Positions 43,933 through 52,647 of a DNA stretch of 64,000 nucleotides are shown here, in pieces (position 1 is the stretch's first letter; each line of letters starts with the position of its first letter). Source of the DNA: Novosphingobium subterraneum (lineage in GTDB: Bacteria; Pseudomonadota; Alphaproteobacteria; Sphingomonadales; Sphingomonadaceae); contig NZ_JRVC01000010.1 of assembly GCF_000807925.1 (NCBI RefSeq), positions 99,378 through 163,377 of the forward strand. The letters are read 5' to 3'. The notes under the pieces are model-generated. The model saw only the letters and a list, made by a program, of their open reading frames with translations. It was not told the DNA's origin and did no database searches. A program made the translations under genes and the position numbers.

Positions 43933-44015
43933 CATCCTTCGACAGGCTCAGGATGAGCGGAGTTTGGTTGGAGGTATCTCTCTCGACCCGCTCATGCTGA
44001 GCTTGTCGAAGCATG
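43933..44015. repeat. Inverted pair of 28-base intergenic repeats between fdsB and mobA
   Basis: The unit at 43933-43960 (core CTTCGACAGGCTCAGGATGA) and the unit at 43988-44015 on the opposite strand (core CTTCGACAAGCTCAGCATGA) match at 25 of 28 positions. The CTTCGACAAGCTCAG element is a familiar dispersed repeat of alphaproteobacterial intergenic DNA. Facing copies separated by 27 bases would form a long hairpin in the fds transcript, which could stop, slow or stabilise it before mobA and fdsA. Confidence 0.75.
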
Positions 44016-44034
44016 CAGGCGCAGCGGTGCAACC

Positions 44035-44568
44035 ATGATCCTCGGCGCCGTCCTCGCCGGTGGCCGGTCCACCCGTTTTGGCAGCGACAAGGCGCTGGCC
44101 GAACTGGCTGGCCGCACGCTGCTGGCCCGGACGGTGGATGCCCTGTCGGCGCAGTGCGATGCGGTGGTGGTCGTGGGGCGGGTGGAGGCTCCGGCGCCGA
44201 CGCTGCCCGATTGGCCGCGCGCGGACATGGGGCCATTGGGTGGCATCGCCGCTGCGCTCCACCATGCGAGAGACGCAGGCTATGACGAAGTGCTGACCTG
44301 CTCTGTCGACAGCATCGGCATTGCCGACGATCTGGCCGCCCAGTTGCATCCCGCGCCCGCCTATTGCGAAAGCCAGCCGGTGATCGGACTATGGCCCGTC
44401 AGTGCCTCGGCCACGCTCGATGCGCTGCTGACCAGCGACGCACGACATTCGATGCGCGCCTTTGCCGAGGCCATTGGAGCGCGGGCCGTGCGATTCTTCG
44501 AAAATCCTGCTAATATCAATACACCGGCGGATCTGATGGCCGCCGAGGAGCGATCCCATGGGTTATGA
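44035..44568 (+). CDS. mobA: Molybdenum cofactor guanylyltransferase
   Basis: A 177-residue MobA. The N-terminus ILGAVLAGGRSTRFGSDKALAEL holds the GTP-binding LAGGxSxRxGxDK signature, and MGPLGGIAAALHHARDAG follows. The segment CSVDSIGI stands where the typical CDxP is expected (Asp kept). It attaches GMP to molybdopterin to give the bis-MGD cofactor needed by FdsA. The gene lies inside the fds operon, after the repeat pair, and its stop overlaps fdsA by 11 bases. It is slightly short for the family but complete. Confidence 0.9.
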   Translation: MILGAVLAGGRSTRFGSDKALAELAGRTLLARTVDALSAQCDAVVVVGRVEAPAPTLPDWPRADMGPLGGIAAALHHARDAGYDEVLTCSVDSIGIADDLAAQLHPAPAYCESQPVIGLWPVSASATLDALLTSDARHSMRAFAEAIGARAVRFFENPANINTPADLMAAEERSHGL

Positions 44569-47416
44569 ACGCCAGACCGATTTCGGCACCCCGGAAGTCC
44601 GCAGCGAGACGGAAGTGACCTGCTTTATCGACGGGCGCGAAGTAACCGTGCCCTCTGGCACGACGGTCATGCGCGCGGCAGCTCTGACGGGCGGTTCCAT
44701 CCCCAAGCTTTGCGCCACCGACAACCTCAAGCAGTTCGGTTCCTGCCGCCTGTGTCTGGTCGAGATTGACGGCATGCGCGGGACGCCTGCATCCTGCACC
44801 ACGCCCGTTGCCGAGGGCATGAAAGTCCACACCCAGACGCCGCGCCTGCAGAAGCTGCGTAAGGGGGTGATGGAACTCTACATCTCGGACCACCCGCTCG
44901 ACTGCCTGACCTGCAGCGCCAACAACGATTGCGAGTTGCAGGATCAGGCCGCCGCCGTGGGCCTGCGCGATGTGCGCTACGGCTATGAGGGCGAGAACCA
45001 TCTCGGCGCGATGCCCGACATCTCGAACCCGTATTTCGATTTCGACCCTTCGAAGTGCATCGTCTGTTCGCGCTGCGTGCGCGCTTGCGACGAAGTGCAG
45101 GGCACGCTGGCGCTGACCATCGACGGGCGCGGGTTCGACAGCAAGGTCTCTGCTGGCCTGACCTCCGACAGCTTCCTGGCTTCGGAGTGCGTTTCGTGCG
45201 GTGCCTGCGTGCAGGCCTGCCCGACCGCTACCTTGCAGGAGAAGGCGGTCAAGGAAATCGGCAAGCCGGAGCGCGCAGTCGTCACCACGTGCGCCTATTG
45301 CGGCGTTGGCTGCACCTTCCGCGCCGAAATGCGGGGCGAGCAATTGGTGCGGATGGTGCCGTGGAAGGACGGCAAGGCCAATCGCGGGCACTCCTGCGTC
45401 AAGGGGCGCTTTGCCTGGGGCTATGCCCAGCATCAGGAGCGCATCCTCTCGCCGATGATCCGCGAGTCCATCGACCAGCCCTGGCGCGAGGTTCCGTGGG
45501 AGGAGGCGCTGACCTATGCGGCGGGCCAGATCAACCGCATCCGTGAGACTTATGGCCGCAACGCCTTGGGCGGGATCACCTCGAGCCGCTGCACCAACGA
45601 GGAGACGTTCCTCGTCCAGAAGCTGATCCGCGCCGGCTTCGGCACCAACAACGTCGATACCTGCGCCCGAGTCTGCCATTCGCCAACCGGCTATGGCCTG
45701 AAGACGACGTTCGGGACGTCTGCCGGCACGCAGGACTTCGACAGCGTCGAGGACAGCGACGTCATCCTCGTGATCGGTGCCAACCCGACCGACGGGCACC
45801 CCGTTTTCGCCAGCCGCATGAAGCGCCGGTTGCGTGAAGGTGCCAAGCTGATCGTCATTGATCCGCGCCGCACCGATCTGGTTCGCTCGCCGCATATCGA
45901 GGCGGACTTCCACCTGCCGCTGCGTCCGGGCACCAACGTCGCGATCCTGACGGCCATTGCCCATGTAATCGTGACCGAGGGCCTCGCCGACGAGGCGTTC
46001 ATCCGCGAGCGCTGCGACTGGGACGAGTACCAGCACTGGGCCGAATTCGTTTCGGCAGAGCGCAACAGTCCCGAGTTCCTCTCGCCGGTGATCGGCGTCG
46101 ATCCCGAAGCCATCCGCGGCGCGGCGCGCCTGTTCGCCACGGGCGGGAACGGCGCGATCTACTACGGCCTAGGCGTTACAGAACACAGCCAGGGCTCGTC
46201 CACCGTCATGGCCATCGCCAACCTGGCCATGGCCACCGGCAACATTGGCCGTCGCGGCGTTGGCGTGAACCCCCTGCGCGGGCAGAACAACGTGCAGGGC
46301 GCGTGCGACATGGGGTCATTCCCGCACGAGCTTTCAGGCTATCGCCACGTTTCCGACAAGGCGACGCGCGACCAGTTCGAGGCCGAATGGGGCGTGAAGA
46401 TCGATCCCGAGCCCGGCCTGCGCATCCCCAATATGCTTGACGCCGCCACCGATGGGCAGTTCAAGGCGATCTACATCCAGGGCGAGGACATCCTGCAGTC
46501 CGATCCCGACACCAAGCACGTGGCCGCCGGCCTTGCCGCGATGGAATGCGTGATCGTCCACGACCTGTTTCTCAACGAAACTGCGAACTACGCGCACGTC
46601 TTCCTGCCCGGATCGACCTTCCTCGAAAAGAACGGCACCTTCACCAACGCCGAACGGCGCATCCAGCCGGTACGCAAGGTGATGGAGCCCCTCAACGGAT
46701 ACGAGGACTGGCAGGTCACGCAGGAACTGGCGCGGGCGATCGGCCTGGACTGGAACTACACCCACCCGTCCGAGATCATGGACGAGATCGCGCGGCTGAC
46801 GCCGACGTTCTCGGGCGTGAACTACAAGCGGCTCGATGCCGAAGGATCGCTGCAGTGGCCGGTGAACGACAAGGCCCCCGATGGCTCGCCGATCATGCAC
46901 ATCGACGGCTTCGTCAGGGGCAAGGGCAAGTTCGTAGTGACCGACTACGTGCCCACTGACGAGCGCACCGGCCCGCGCTTCCCGCTGCTGCTGACCACGG
47001 GGCGCATCCTTAGCCAGTACAACGTCGGCGCGCAGACCCGGCGCACGGCGAATACGGTCTGGCATCCGGAAGACGTTCTCGAAATTCATCCGACTGACGC
47101 CGACAACCGGGGCCTCAAGTCTGGCGACTGGGTAAAGCTGGCAAGCCGGTCAGGGGAGACGACCCTGCGAGCATTGGTGACGGATCGCGTGGCACCGGGC
47201 GTGGTCTACACCACCTTCCACCACCCGGCGACGCAAGCAAACGTGGTCACTACCGACTATTCCGACTGGGCGACGAACTGCCCGGAATACAAGGTGACCG
47301 CGGTGCAGATCACGCCATCCAACGGCCCGACCGACTGGCAGGAAGACTACGAGGCGCAAGCCTCGCGCTCGCGCCGGATAGTAGGCCATGACAGCGCGAT
47401 GGAGCCTGCCGAATGA
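44558..47416 (+). CDS. fdsA: NAD-dependent formate dehydrogenase alpha (catalytic) subunit
   Basis: A 952-residue molybdoprotein. Residues 18-100 form a [2Fe-2S] ferredoxin domain (CATDNLKQFGSCRLCLVE). The NuoG-like Cys/His segment follows, then two [4Fe-4S] sets (CIVCSRCVRACDE and CVSCGACVQACP), then the FDH-type cluster motif CAYCGVGC. The bis-MGD catalytic domain has the metal ligand Cys373 and adjacent His374 in CARVCHSPTGYG. It oxidises formate to CO2 in the cytoplasm and passes electrons to FdsB. The metal may be Mo or W; Cys rather than Sec is used. Confidence 0.97.
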   Translation: MGYERQTDFGTPEVRSETEVTCFIDGREVTVPSGTTVMRAAALTGGSIPKLCATDNLKQFGSCRLCLVEIDGMRGTPASCTTPVAEGMKVHTQTPRLQKLRKGVMELYISDHPLDCLTCSANNDCELQDQAAAVGLRDVRYGYEGENHLGAMPDISNPYFDFDPSKCIVCSRCVRACDEVQGTLALTIDGRGFDSKVSAGLTSDSFLASECVSCGACVQACPTATLQEKAVKEIGKPERAVVTTCAYCGVGCTFRAEMRGEQLVRMVPWKDGKANRGHSCVKGRFAWGYAQHQERILSPMIRESIDQPWREVPWEEALTYAAGQINRIRETYGRNALGGITSSRCTNEETFLVQKLIRAGFGTNNVDTCARVCHSPTGYGLKTTFGTSAGTQDFDSVEDSDVILVIGANPTDGHPVFASRMKRRLREGAKLIVIDPRRTDLVRSPHIEADFHLPLRPGTNVAILTAIAHVIVTEGLADEAFIRERCDWDEYQHWAEFVSAERNSPEFLSPVIGVDPEAIRGAARLFATGGNGAIYYGLGVTEHSQGSSTVMAIANLAMATGNIGRRGVGVNPLRGQNNVQGACDMGSFPHELSGYRHVSDKATRDQFEAEWGVKIDPEPGLRIPNMLDAATDGQFKAIYIQGEDILQSDPDTKHVAAGLAAMECVIVHDLFLNETANYAHVFLPGSTFLEKNGTFTNAERRIQPVRKVMEPLNGYEDWQVTQELARAIGLDWNYTHPSEIMDEIARLTPTFSGVNYKRLDAEGSLQWPVNDKAPDGSPIMHIDGFVRGKGKFVVTDYVPTDERTGPRFPLLLTTGRILSQYNVGAQTRRTANTVWHPEDVLEIHPTDADNRGLKSGDWVKLASRSGETTLRALVTDRVAPGVVYTTFHHPATQANVVTTDYSDWATNCPEYKVTAVQITPSNGPTDWQEDYEAQASRSRRIVGHDSAMEPAE

Positions 47417-48465
47417 GCGCGCATACGGCCGAAAAGCTGGCGTACATGGCCAACCAGATTGCGCGCAACCTGGTGCATGACGACAAGCCGGTGGCCGCGG
47501 TGGCGGACCATATCGTTTCGTTCTGGACGCCGCGCATGATCGATACGCTGATCGCGCAAGGCTCTGCCGGGCTTGATCCGGTGGCGGCAGAGGCCATGGC
47601 GCGGGTGGCTGACGGGGCATTCCGGCCCCGCAGACCCGCGCAACCGATCCGCAGGTCCATGGCTCCGATGCCGGTTGACGGCACAAGGGCCTTCCCATTT
47701 CGCGAAGAGTTCGCTGATGGCCGGGTGTCACGCGCCCTGGACAGGCCGCTCATCGAAGAGGCGCCGGTTGCCCTGGAAATCAACGGCGTGGGTTATGCCG
47801 TGATGATGGCAACACCGGTCGATCTCGAAGACTATGCCCTCGGCTTCTGCCTGTCGGAACAGTTGATCGCCTCACCGCACGAATTTGTCTCGGCACAGGC
47901 CGCGCCTGTCGATGCAGGCGGGGGCGCAGGCGGGTGGATGCTGCGCGTGCAGCTTGGTGCCGAAGGAGCGGCTCCACTGCTCGAAAGGGCGCGTTTGCGC
48001 CTTGCCGAAGGGAGCTGCGGACTTTGCGGAATCGAGAGCCTGGAGCAGGTCATGCGGCCGCTGCAGCCGGTGACCGCCCGAGTCCGGATCGGGGCAGATG
48101 CAATCTTCAGCGCGGCCGCCCAGATGCGCGACCAACAGGTGATGGGCCGCGCAACGGGCGCAGCACATGCGGCCGCGCTATGCGATCCGACTGGCAAGAT
48201 CCGCCTCGTGCGCGAGGATGTCGGTCGGCATAATGCCTTCGACAAACTGATTGGTGCAGCAGCGCGAGAGGGTCTGGCAATGGCGGATCATTTCGTCTTG
48301 CTCACCGCGCGCTGCAGTTTCGAGCTGGTGCAGAAGGCCGTGATTGCGGAGGTCCCGGTGCTGGCGACAATATCGGCAGCGTCCACGTTGGCCTGCGAGC
48401 AGGCGGCGAGTCATGGGCTGAAACTCGTCAGCCTTGTCCGACAGGACAGCCTGCTTGAGTTGTGA
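47413..48465 (+). CDS. FdsD-FdhD fusion: formate dehydrogenase delta subunit joined to sulfur-transfer chaperone
   Basis: A 350-residue protein. About residues 1-70 match the small delta subunit FdsD (EKLAYMANQIARNL, VAAVADHIVSFWTPRM, GLDPVAAEAMARVA). About residues 85-350 are FdhD, with ALGFCLSEQLI, the reactive cysteine loop GSCGLCGIESLE and REDVGRHNAFDKLIG. FdhD moves sulfur from a cysteine desulfurase to the molybdenum cofactor of FdsA. In known fds operons (order fdsGBACD) these are two genes; here they are one uninterrupted frame. The start overlaps fdsA by four bases (ATGA). Confidence 0.9.
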   Translation: MSAHTAEKLAYMANQIARNLVHDDKPVAAVADHIVSFWTPRMIDTLIAQGSAGLDPVAAEAMARVADGAFRPRRPAQPIRRSMAPMPVDGTRAFPFREEFADGRVSRALDRPLIEEAPVALEINGVGYAVMMATPVDLEDYALGFCLSEQLIASPHEFVSAQAAPVDAGGGAGGWMLRVQLGAEGAAPLLERARLRLAEGSCGLCGIESLEQVMRPLQPVTARVRIGADAIFSAAAQMRDQQVMGRATGAAHAAALCDPTGKIRLVREDVGRHNAFDKLIGAAAREGLAMADHFVLLTARCSFELVQKAVIAEVPVLATISAASTLACEQAASHGLKLVSLVRQDSLLEL

Positions 48466-48576
48466 TTGGCCGAGACAACGGCATTCCATAGGTTCTGTCT
48501 ATCCAAACATTGCTTATCGATACTTTTCCAGCCCTGATGCGGGAGCTAGGTCATCCTGGAGAACAGGAGAAATGCG

Positions 48577-49818
48577 ATGCCAACCCCGAAGACCGTGGTG
48601 ATCCGAAACGTCCGGGTGTTTGACGGCGAGGAGCTGCTCGAAGGCGCAAAGTCGGTGATCGTGCGCGAGGGTAGAATCGCTACCGTGACTGATGCGGGTC
48701 AAGAGCCAGCGGTGGAGGGGGCGGCAACGCTCGTTGAAGGTGCTGGCCGCACGTTGATGCCGGGCATGGTCGAGGCGCATGCGCATTTGACTTGGGGCTC
48801 GTCGGTCGAGAAGATCTACCACCAGTTCATCCTGCCTGAAGACGAACTGAAGGTCGCGGCTTGGCGCAATGCGCGAGTGTTGCTCGACCATGGCTTTACC
48901 AGCGCCTATTCGGCAGGCGCGCTGGGTGATGGCATCGAGGTTGAACTGGCGCGCGCCATCGAAGCGGGCGAGACGCCGGGGCCTCGTCTGGTGCCTTCGA
49001 CACTGGAACGCAGCCCGGAAGGGGCCGAGGGCGTCGACACCGGTGACGTGTTCAACGGGCGCGGGGCCGAAGCGATCCGCAAGTTCGTGGCCTATTGCAA
49101 GGAGCAGGGCATCGGCTCGCTCAAGCTGGTGGTTTCGGGCGAAGACGCCCTGAAGCCCGGCTCGGCCAGCGACGTGCTCTATACCGACGAGGAGATGGAG
49201 GCGGCTGGCGAAGCGGCGCGTGAGGCCGGCTTGTGGATCGCGACCCATGCCTATTACCCCAAGGCGATCGAGCTTGCGCTGAAAGCAGGCGCACGGATCA
49301 TCTACCACGCCTCCTATGCCGACGAGGCCGCCGCCGATGCAATGATCGCGGCCAAGGACACGACGTTCTATGCTCCTTCGCCCGGTGTCTCGATCGCCGC
49401 GCTGGAAGCGACGCCACCCCCGCACATCCACATGAGCCACATGAAGAAAAGCGCGGCCGAGCGGATGGAACTGGAAGCCAGGCTGGTGCCTGCCCTCAAG
49501 GCCCGGGGCATGCGCATCCTGATCGGCGGCGACTATGGCTTTCCCTTCAATCCCAATGGCCGCAATGCTCGCGACCTGCAGATCTTCGTCGATCACTTCG
49601 GCTACACGCCGGCCGAGGCGCTGAAGGCAGCAACGGCCCTGGGCGGTGAACTGATGGACCTTGAGGTTGGCCGCGTGAAGCAGGGCTGGCTGGCCGATCT
49701 GCTGCTGGTCGAAGGCGATCCGACGCAGGACGTGTCGATCCTGCAGGACAAGAACCGCATCGCCATGATCATGAAGGGCGGTGCCCTGTACAAGGCACCC
49801 GTGGAGGTTGCCGCCTGA
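48577..49818 (+). CDS. Amidohydrolase family protein (imidazolonepropionase-like)
   Basis: A 413-residue metal-dependent hydrolase of the amidohydrolase superfamily. It shows the N-terminal beta domain, MPGMVEAHAHLTWG with the HxH metal motif, a lysine in SLKLVVSGEDA that may be the carboxylated metal bridge, His in WIATHAYYP and IIYHASYADE, and the Asp in LIGGDYGFPF. The C-terminal segment GWLADLLLVEGDP is typical. It hydrolyses an amide, lactone or similar bond. It is the first gene of the aromatic operon, sharing one base with the next start, and might open or deacylate a substrate before or after ring hydroxylation. Confidence 0.85.
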   Translation: MPTPKTVVIRNVRVFDGEELLEGAKSVIVREGRIATVTDAGQEPAVEGAATLVEGAGRTLMPGMVEAHAHLTWGSSVEKIYHQFILPEDELKVAAWRNARVLLDHGFTSAYSAGALGDGIEVELARAIEAGETPGPRLVPSTLERSPEGAEGVDTGDVFNGRGAEAIRKFVAYCKEQGIGSLKLVVSGEDALKPGSASDVLYTDEEMEAAGEAAREAGLWIATHAYYPKAIELALKAGARIIYHASYADEAAADAMIAAKDTTFYAPSPGVSIAALEATPPPHIHMSHMKKSAAERMELEARLVPALKARGMRILIGGDYGFPFNPNGRNARDLQIFVDHFGYTPAEALKAATALGGELMDLEVGRVKQGWLADLLLVEGDPTQDVSILQDKNRIAMIMKGGALYKAPVEVAA

Positions 49819-51323
49819 TGACGACGATGTTCGATGTTGCCGTGATCGGCTGCGGTCCCGTGGGCGCCATGGCGGCCAACCTGCTGGGCAGGCAGGGTCT
49901 TTCGGTGGTCGTGCTCGAGAAGGAGACCGAGCACTATCCGCTGCCGCGTGCGGTCCATCTCGATCACGAGATGATGCGGCTGTTCCAGAGCGCCGGGGTG
50001 ATCGACCGGGTGGAGCCGGACATGGTAGCGACCGATGGGCACCTGCATGTCGGCGCCGACCACGGCGTGATCCGCTACATGGGCACGGTCGGCAAGCCGC
50101 GCCCGTTCGGGTGGGCCAACGACTACTTCTTCTACCAGCCCGAGTTCGAGGCCCATCTGCGCGCGGCCTTTGCCGACAATGGCAGGATCGGCCTGCTGCT
50201 GGGCGCCGAGTTCACCGCGCTTGTCCAGGATGAGGGCGGCGTGACTGTGACGTTCGCGCAGGATGGCGCACAGCGCAGCCTGACGGCACGCTGGGTGATC
50301 GCCGCCGATGGCTCGCGCAGCCCGGTGCGCAAGGCATTGGGCGTGAAGCTCGACGACCTTGACTTCGAAGAGCCGTGGCTGGTGGTCGATGCCGAGGTCG
50401 AGGGGCCGGTGACTTTCCCGGACCTGACCGGCGTGCCCGAGGGGGCCGACTTGCAGCGCCTGTCGGTGATGATGTGCGATCCGGCTCGCCCGGCCACGGT
50501 CGTTCCCGGCCGTCGCAACCATCGCCGCTGGGAGTTCATGCTCCTGCCGCACGAAGACGACGCCGAAATGATGCGCGAGGAGAACGTCGCGGCACTGGTC
50601 GGGGCATGGATGAGGCAAGTGCCGCATAAGATCGTGCGCGCCGCGACCTATCGCTTCCACGGGCTGGTGGCGGAGCAGTGGCAGGTCGGCCGTGTCTTCC
50701 TCGCAGGCGATGCCGCGCACCAGACCCCGCCGTTCTTCGGCCAAGGCATGTGCCATGGCCTTCGCGATGTGGCGAACCTTGCCTGGAAGATGGCGGCGAT
50801 CGTCAATGAGGGCGCGGACGAGGCCATCCTGACGACCTACCAGTCCGAGCGTGACCCGCACGTGCGCGGCGTCATCGGCGCGGCGGTGGCGGCAGGGCGC
50901 TATATCTGCGAACTCGATCCGGCCAAGGCGGCGGAGCGCGATGCCAGCATCCGTGCGCAATCAGCCCAGAAGCAGGGCGAAACGGCTGCAGACCTGATTC
51001 CGGCGATTTCTACCGGCTTTGTTGCGCAAGGCACGCCCGCAGCGGGCCAGCGCTTCATCCAGCCGGTCCTCGCCGATGGGCGCAAGCTCGACGATCTGGT
51101 CGGTCAAGGCTGGCGGCTGTTCGTACGAGACGGCGGTGGTGAGGGCGCAATCATTGCCAGCGAGCTGCCCGACAACGGCGCGGTCGAGCAGTGGCTCGAC
51201 GCGCGCGGAGTCGAGGCCGTGCTGGTTCGTCCCGACCATTATGTGTTCGGCACAGGCTCTGCAGCCGAACTGCTCGCGTTGCGAGATGCGATGCTTCGTC
51301 AGAGGCAGGAGATTGCAGCGTGA
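49818..51323 (+). CDS. FAD-dependent aromatic-ring monooxygenase (MhpA/PheA-like)
   Basis: A 501-residue class A flavoprotein hydroxylase. The N-terminal dinucleotide motif is VIGCGPVGAMAANLLGRQG, followed by EKE. The DG fingerprint is VIAADGSRSPVRKALG and the second FAD motif is GRVFLAGDAAHQTPPFFGQGMCHGLRD. The C-terminal 120 residues form the thioredoxin-like domain of this group. It uses NAD(P)H and O2 to add a hydroxyl ortho to an existing phenolic one, giving a catechol-like product for the extradiol enzyme three genes on. The nearest named type is 3-(3-hydroxyphenyl)propionate hydroxylase; the real substrate is unknown. Confidence 0.9.
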   Translation: MTTMFDVAVIGCGPVGAMAANLLGRQGLSVVVLEKETEHYPLPRAVHLDHEMMRLFQSAGVIDRVEPDMVATDGHLHVGADHGVIRYMGTVGKPRPFGWANDYFFYQPEFEAHLRAAFADNGRIGLLLGAEFTALVQDEGGVTVTFAQDGAQRSLTARWVIAADGSRSPVRKALGVKLDDLDFEEPWLVVDAEVEGPVTFPDLTGVPEGADLQRLSVMMCDPARPATVVPGRRNHRRWEFMLLPHEDDAEMMREENVAALVGAWMRQVPHKIVRAATYRFHGLVAEQWQVGRVFLAGDAAHQTPPFFGQGMCHGLRDVANLAWKMAAIVNEGADEAILTTYQSERDPHVRGVIGAAVAAGRYICELDPAKAAERDASIRAQSAQKQGETAADLIPAISTGFVAQGTPAAGQRFIQPVLADGRKLDDLVGQGWRLFVRDGGGEGAIIASELPDNGAVEQWLDARGVEAVLVRPDHYVFGTGSAAELLALRDAMLRQRQEIAA

Positions 51324-51748
51324 GCCTGACACTCGCCGCAGCCCAGACGATCATTAGCACTGCACTGGCCCATGCGCGGTCGCGCAGTGCCAAGCCGCTC
51401 GCCGTGGTGGTGCTTGATGCCGGTGGACATCCGGTTGCCTTTGCGCGTGAGGACGGGGCGAGCCTGTTCCGCCATGACATTGCTCGCGCCAAGGCGATGG
51501 GCGCGCTCGGCATGGGCGATGATACCCGCGTCCTGGCCGAGCGGGCCAAAGGCAACCCGGTCTTTTTCCAGAGCGTGAGCGTGGCGGTGGGCGGCAACAT
51601 TGCCTTCTCGCCCGGTGGAGTGCTGATCCGTGAGGCTGGCACGATCATCGGTGCCGTGGGCATCAGCGGCGATACCGGCGACTGCGACGAGGACTGCGCG
51701 CTCGCGGGGCTCAGGGCCGCAGGTTTCAATCAGGAGATACCGGCGTGA
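51320..51748 (+). CDS. GlcG/HbpS-family (haem-binding-like) protein
   Basis: A 142-residue protein starting at a GTG inside the monooxygenase stop (GTGA overlap). It has the family pattern LAVVVLDAGGHPVAFAREDGA, RHDIARAKAMGALGMG, GGVLIREAGTIIGAVGISGD and a final CDEDCALAGL. Members range from extracellular haem sensors to pathway proteins of unknown role found with aromatic-degradation genes. There is no signal peptide, so it is cytoplasmic here. Confidence 0.85.
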   Translation: MSLTLAAAQTIISTALAHARSRSAKPLAVVVLDAGGHPVAFAREDGASLFRHDIARAKAMGALGMGDDTRVLAERAKGNPVFFQSVSVAVGGNIAFSPGGVLIREAGTIIGAVGISGDTGDCDEDCALAGLRAAGFNQEIPA

Positions 51749-52647
51749 AGTTGCGCAGCATCGAAATTGCCCTGCCCGATCCCGCCGGCGCCGCCGCGTG
51801 GATGGTTGACGTCTGGGGCCTCTATCCCGCCGATGTGCGCGGCAGCACGCATTACCTGCGCGGCACCGGCACGATGCCCTACCTCGTCGCGTTCGAGCAA
51901 TCGGATGAGGAATACGTCCGGTCGACCACTTTCGTGTGTTCCGGCGAGGAACTTGCCGCCATCAAGGCGCGCGTGACCGACAAGGGCTGGGCAGCAAAGC
52001 CGGTAACCTCTGCCGATCCCGGCGAGGGTGCGGGCCTGCTTGTCGAACTGCCCGAGGGCACGATCCTTCGCTTCCTGGCCGGATCGAGCGAGGTCGAGGC
52101 CATCGACGGCTTTGCCAAGGCCAGCAAGCGCGTGTCGCCGGTCAAGCTGACGCACGTGGTGTTCAACTCTGCCGATGCCGAACTCCTTGGTCACGCCGTG
52201 GAGGAGGTGCTGGGCTTCCGCGTCTCTGACCGGACGAAGGGCATGGTCTTCGTGCGTTGCAACGACAGCCATCATTCGACCGCCTTTGCCCGCGCCGGCT
52301 TTGCCAGCCTCAATCACGTAGCGTTCGAGATGGACGATCTCGATGCGGTGATGCGCGGCATTGGCTGGATGCGCGACAACGGCTTTGCACCGGCATGGGG
52401 CCCCGGCCGCCACGGCCCCGGCGACAATGTCTATGCCTATTACATCGCCCCGTTCGGCCCGGTGATCGAGTATTCGACCGCAGTCGAGAAGGTTCCGGCA
52501 GACTATCGCACCGGTAAGCCGGACGACTGGACCTGGCCCGAGCAGCGCATCGACCAGTGGGGCATCTCGGACAAGGACTTTGCCGGCCTGCGTGTGGCCG
52601 AGGAGCGCTTCCGCTGCCGCCGTGACTGGGAACCGGCACCACTTTGA
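51745..52647 (+). CDS. VOC-superfamily type I extradiol dioxygenase
   Basis: A 300-residue, two-module vicinal-oxygen-chelate protein. A 2-His-1-carboxylate triad can be placed at His137 (KLTHVVFN), His191 (SLNHVAFEM) and Glu242 (PVIEYSTAV), the arrangement of catechol 2,3-dioxygenases. It should cleave the ring made by the FAD monooxygenase next to its hydroxyls. The GTG start overlaps the previous stop (GTGA). The C-terminal tail after residue 250 (GKPDDWTWPEQRIDQWG) is longer than in BphC. Confidence 0.88.
   Translation: MKLRSIEIALPDPAGAAAWMVDVWGLYPADVRGSTHYLRGTGTMPYLVAFEQSDEEYVRSTTFVCSGEELAAIKARVTDKGWAAKPVTSADPGEGAGLLVELPEGTILRFLAGSSEVEAIDGFAKASKRVSPVKLTHVVFNSADAELLGHAVEEVLGFRVSDRTKGMVFVRCNDSHHSTAFARAGFASLNHVAFEMDDLDAVMRGIGWMRDNGFAPAWGPGRHGPGDNVYAYYIAPFGPVIEYSTAVEKVPADYRTGKPDDWTWPEQRIDQWGISDKDFAGLRVAEERFRCRRDWEPAPL

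Noticed and set aside
48466..48576. Possible LysR-type site (CCATAGGTTCTGTCTATCC, TATCGATA) before the amidohydrolase gene
   Set aside because: Arms are only four bases or a common restriction-like palindrome, there is no adjacent regulator, and they do not match the TGATAGG-N5-CCTATCA consensus.
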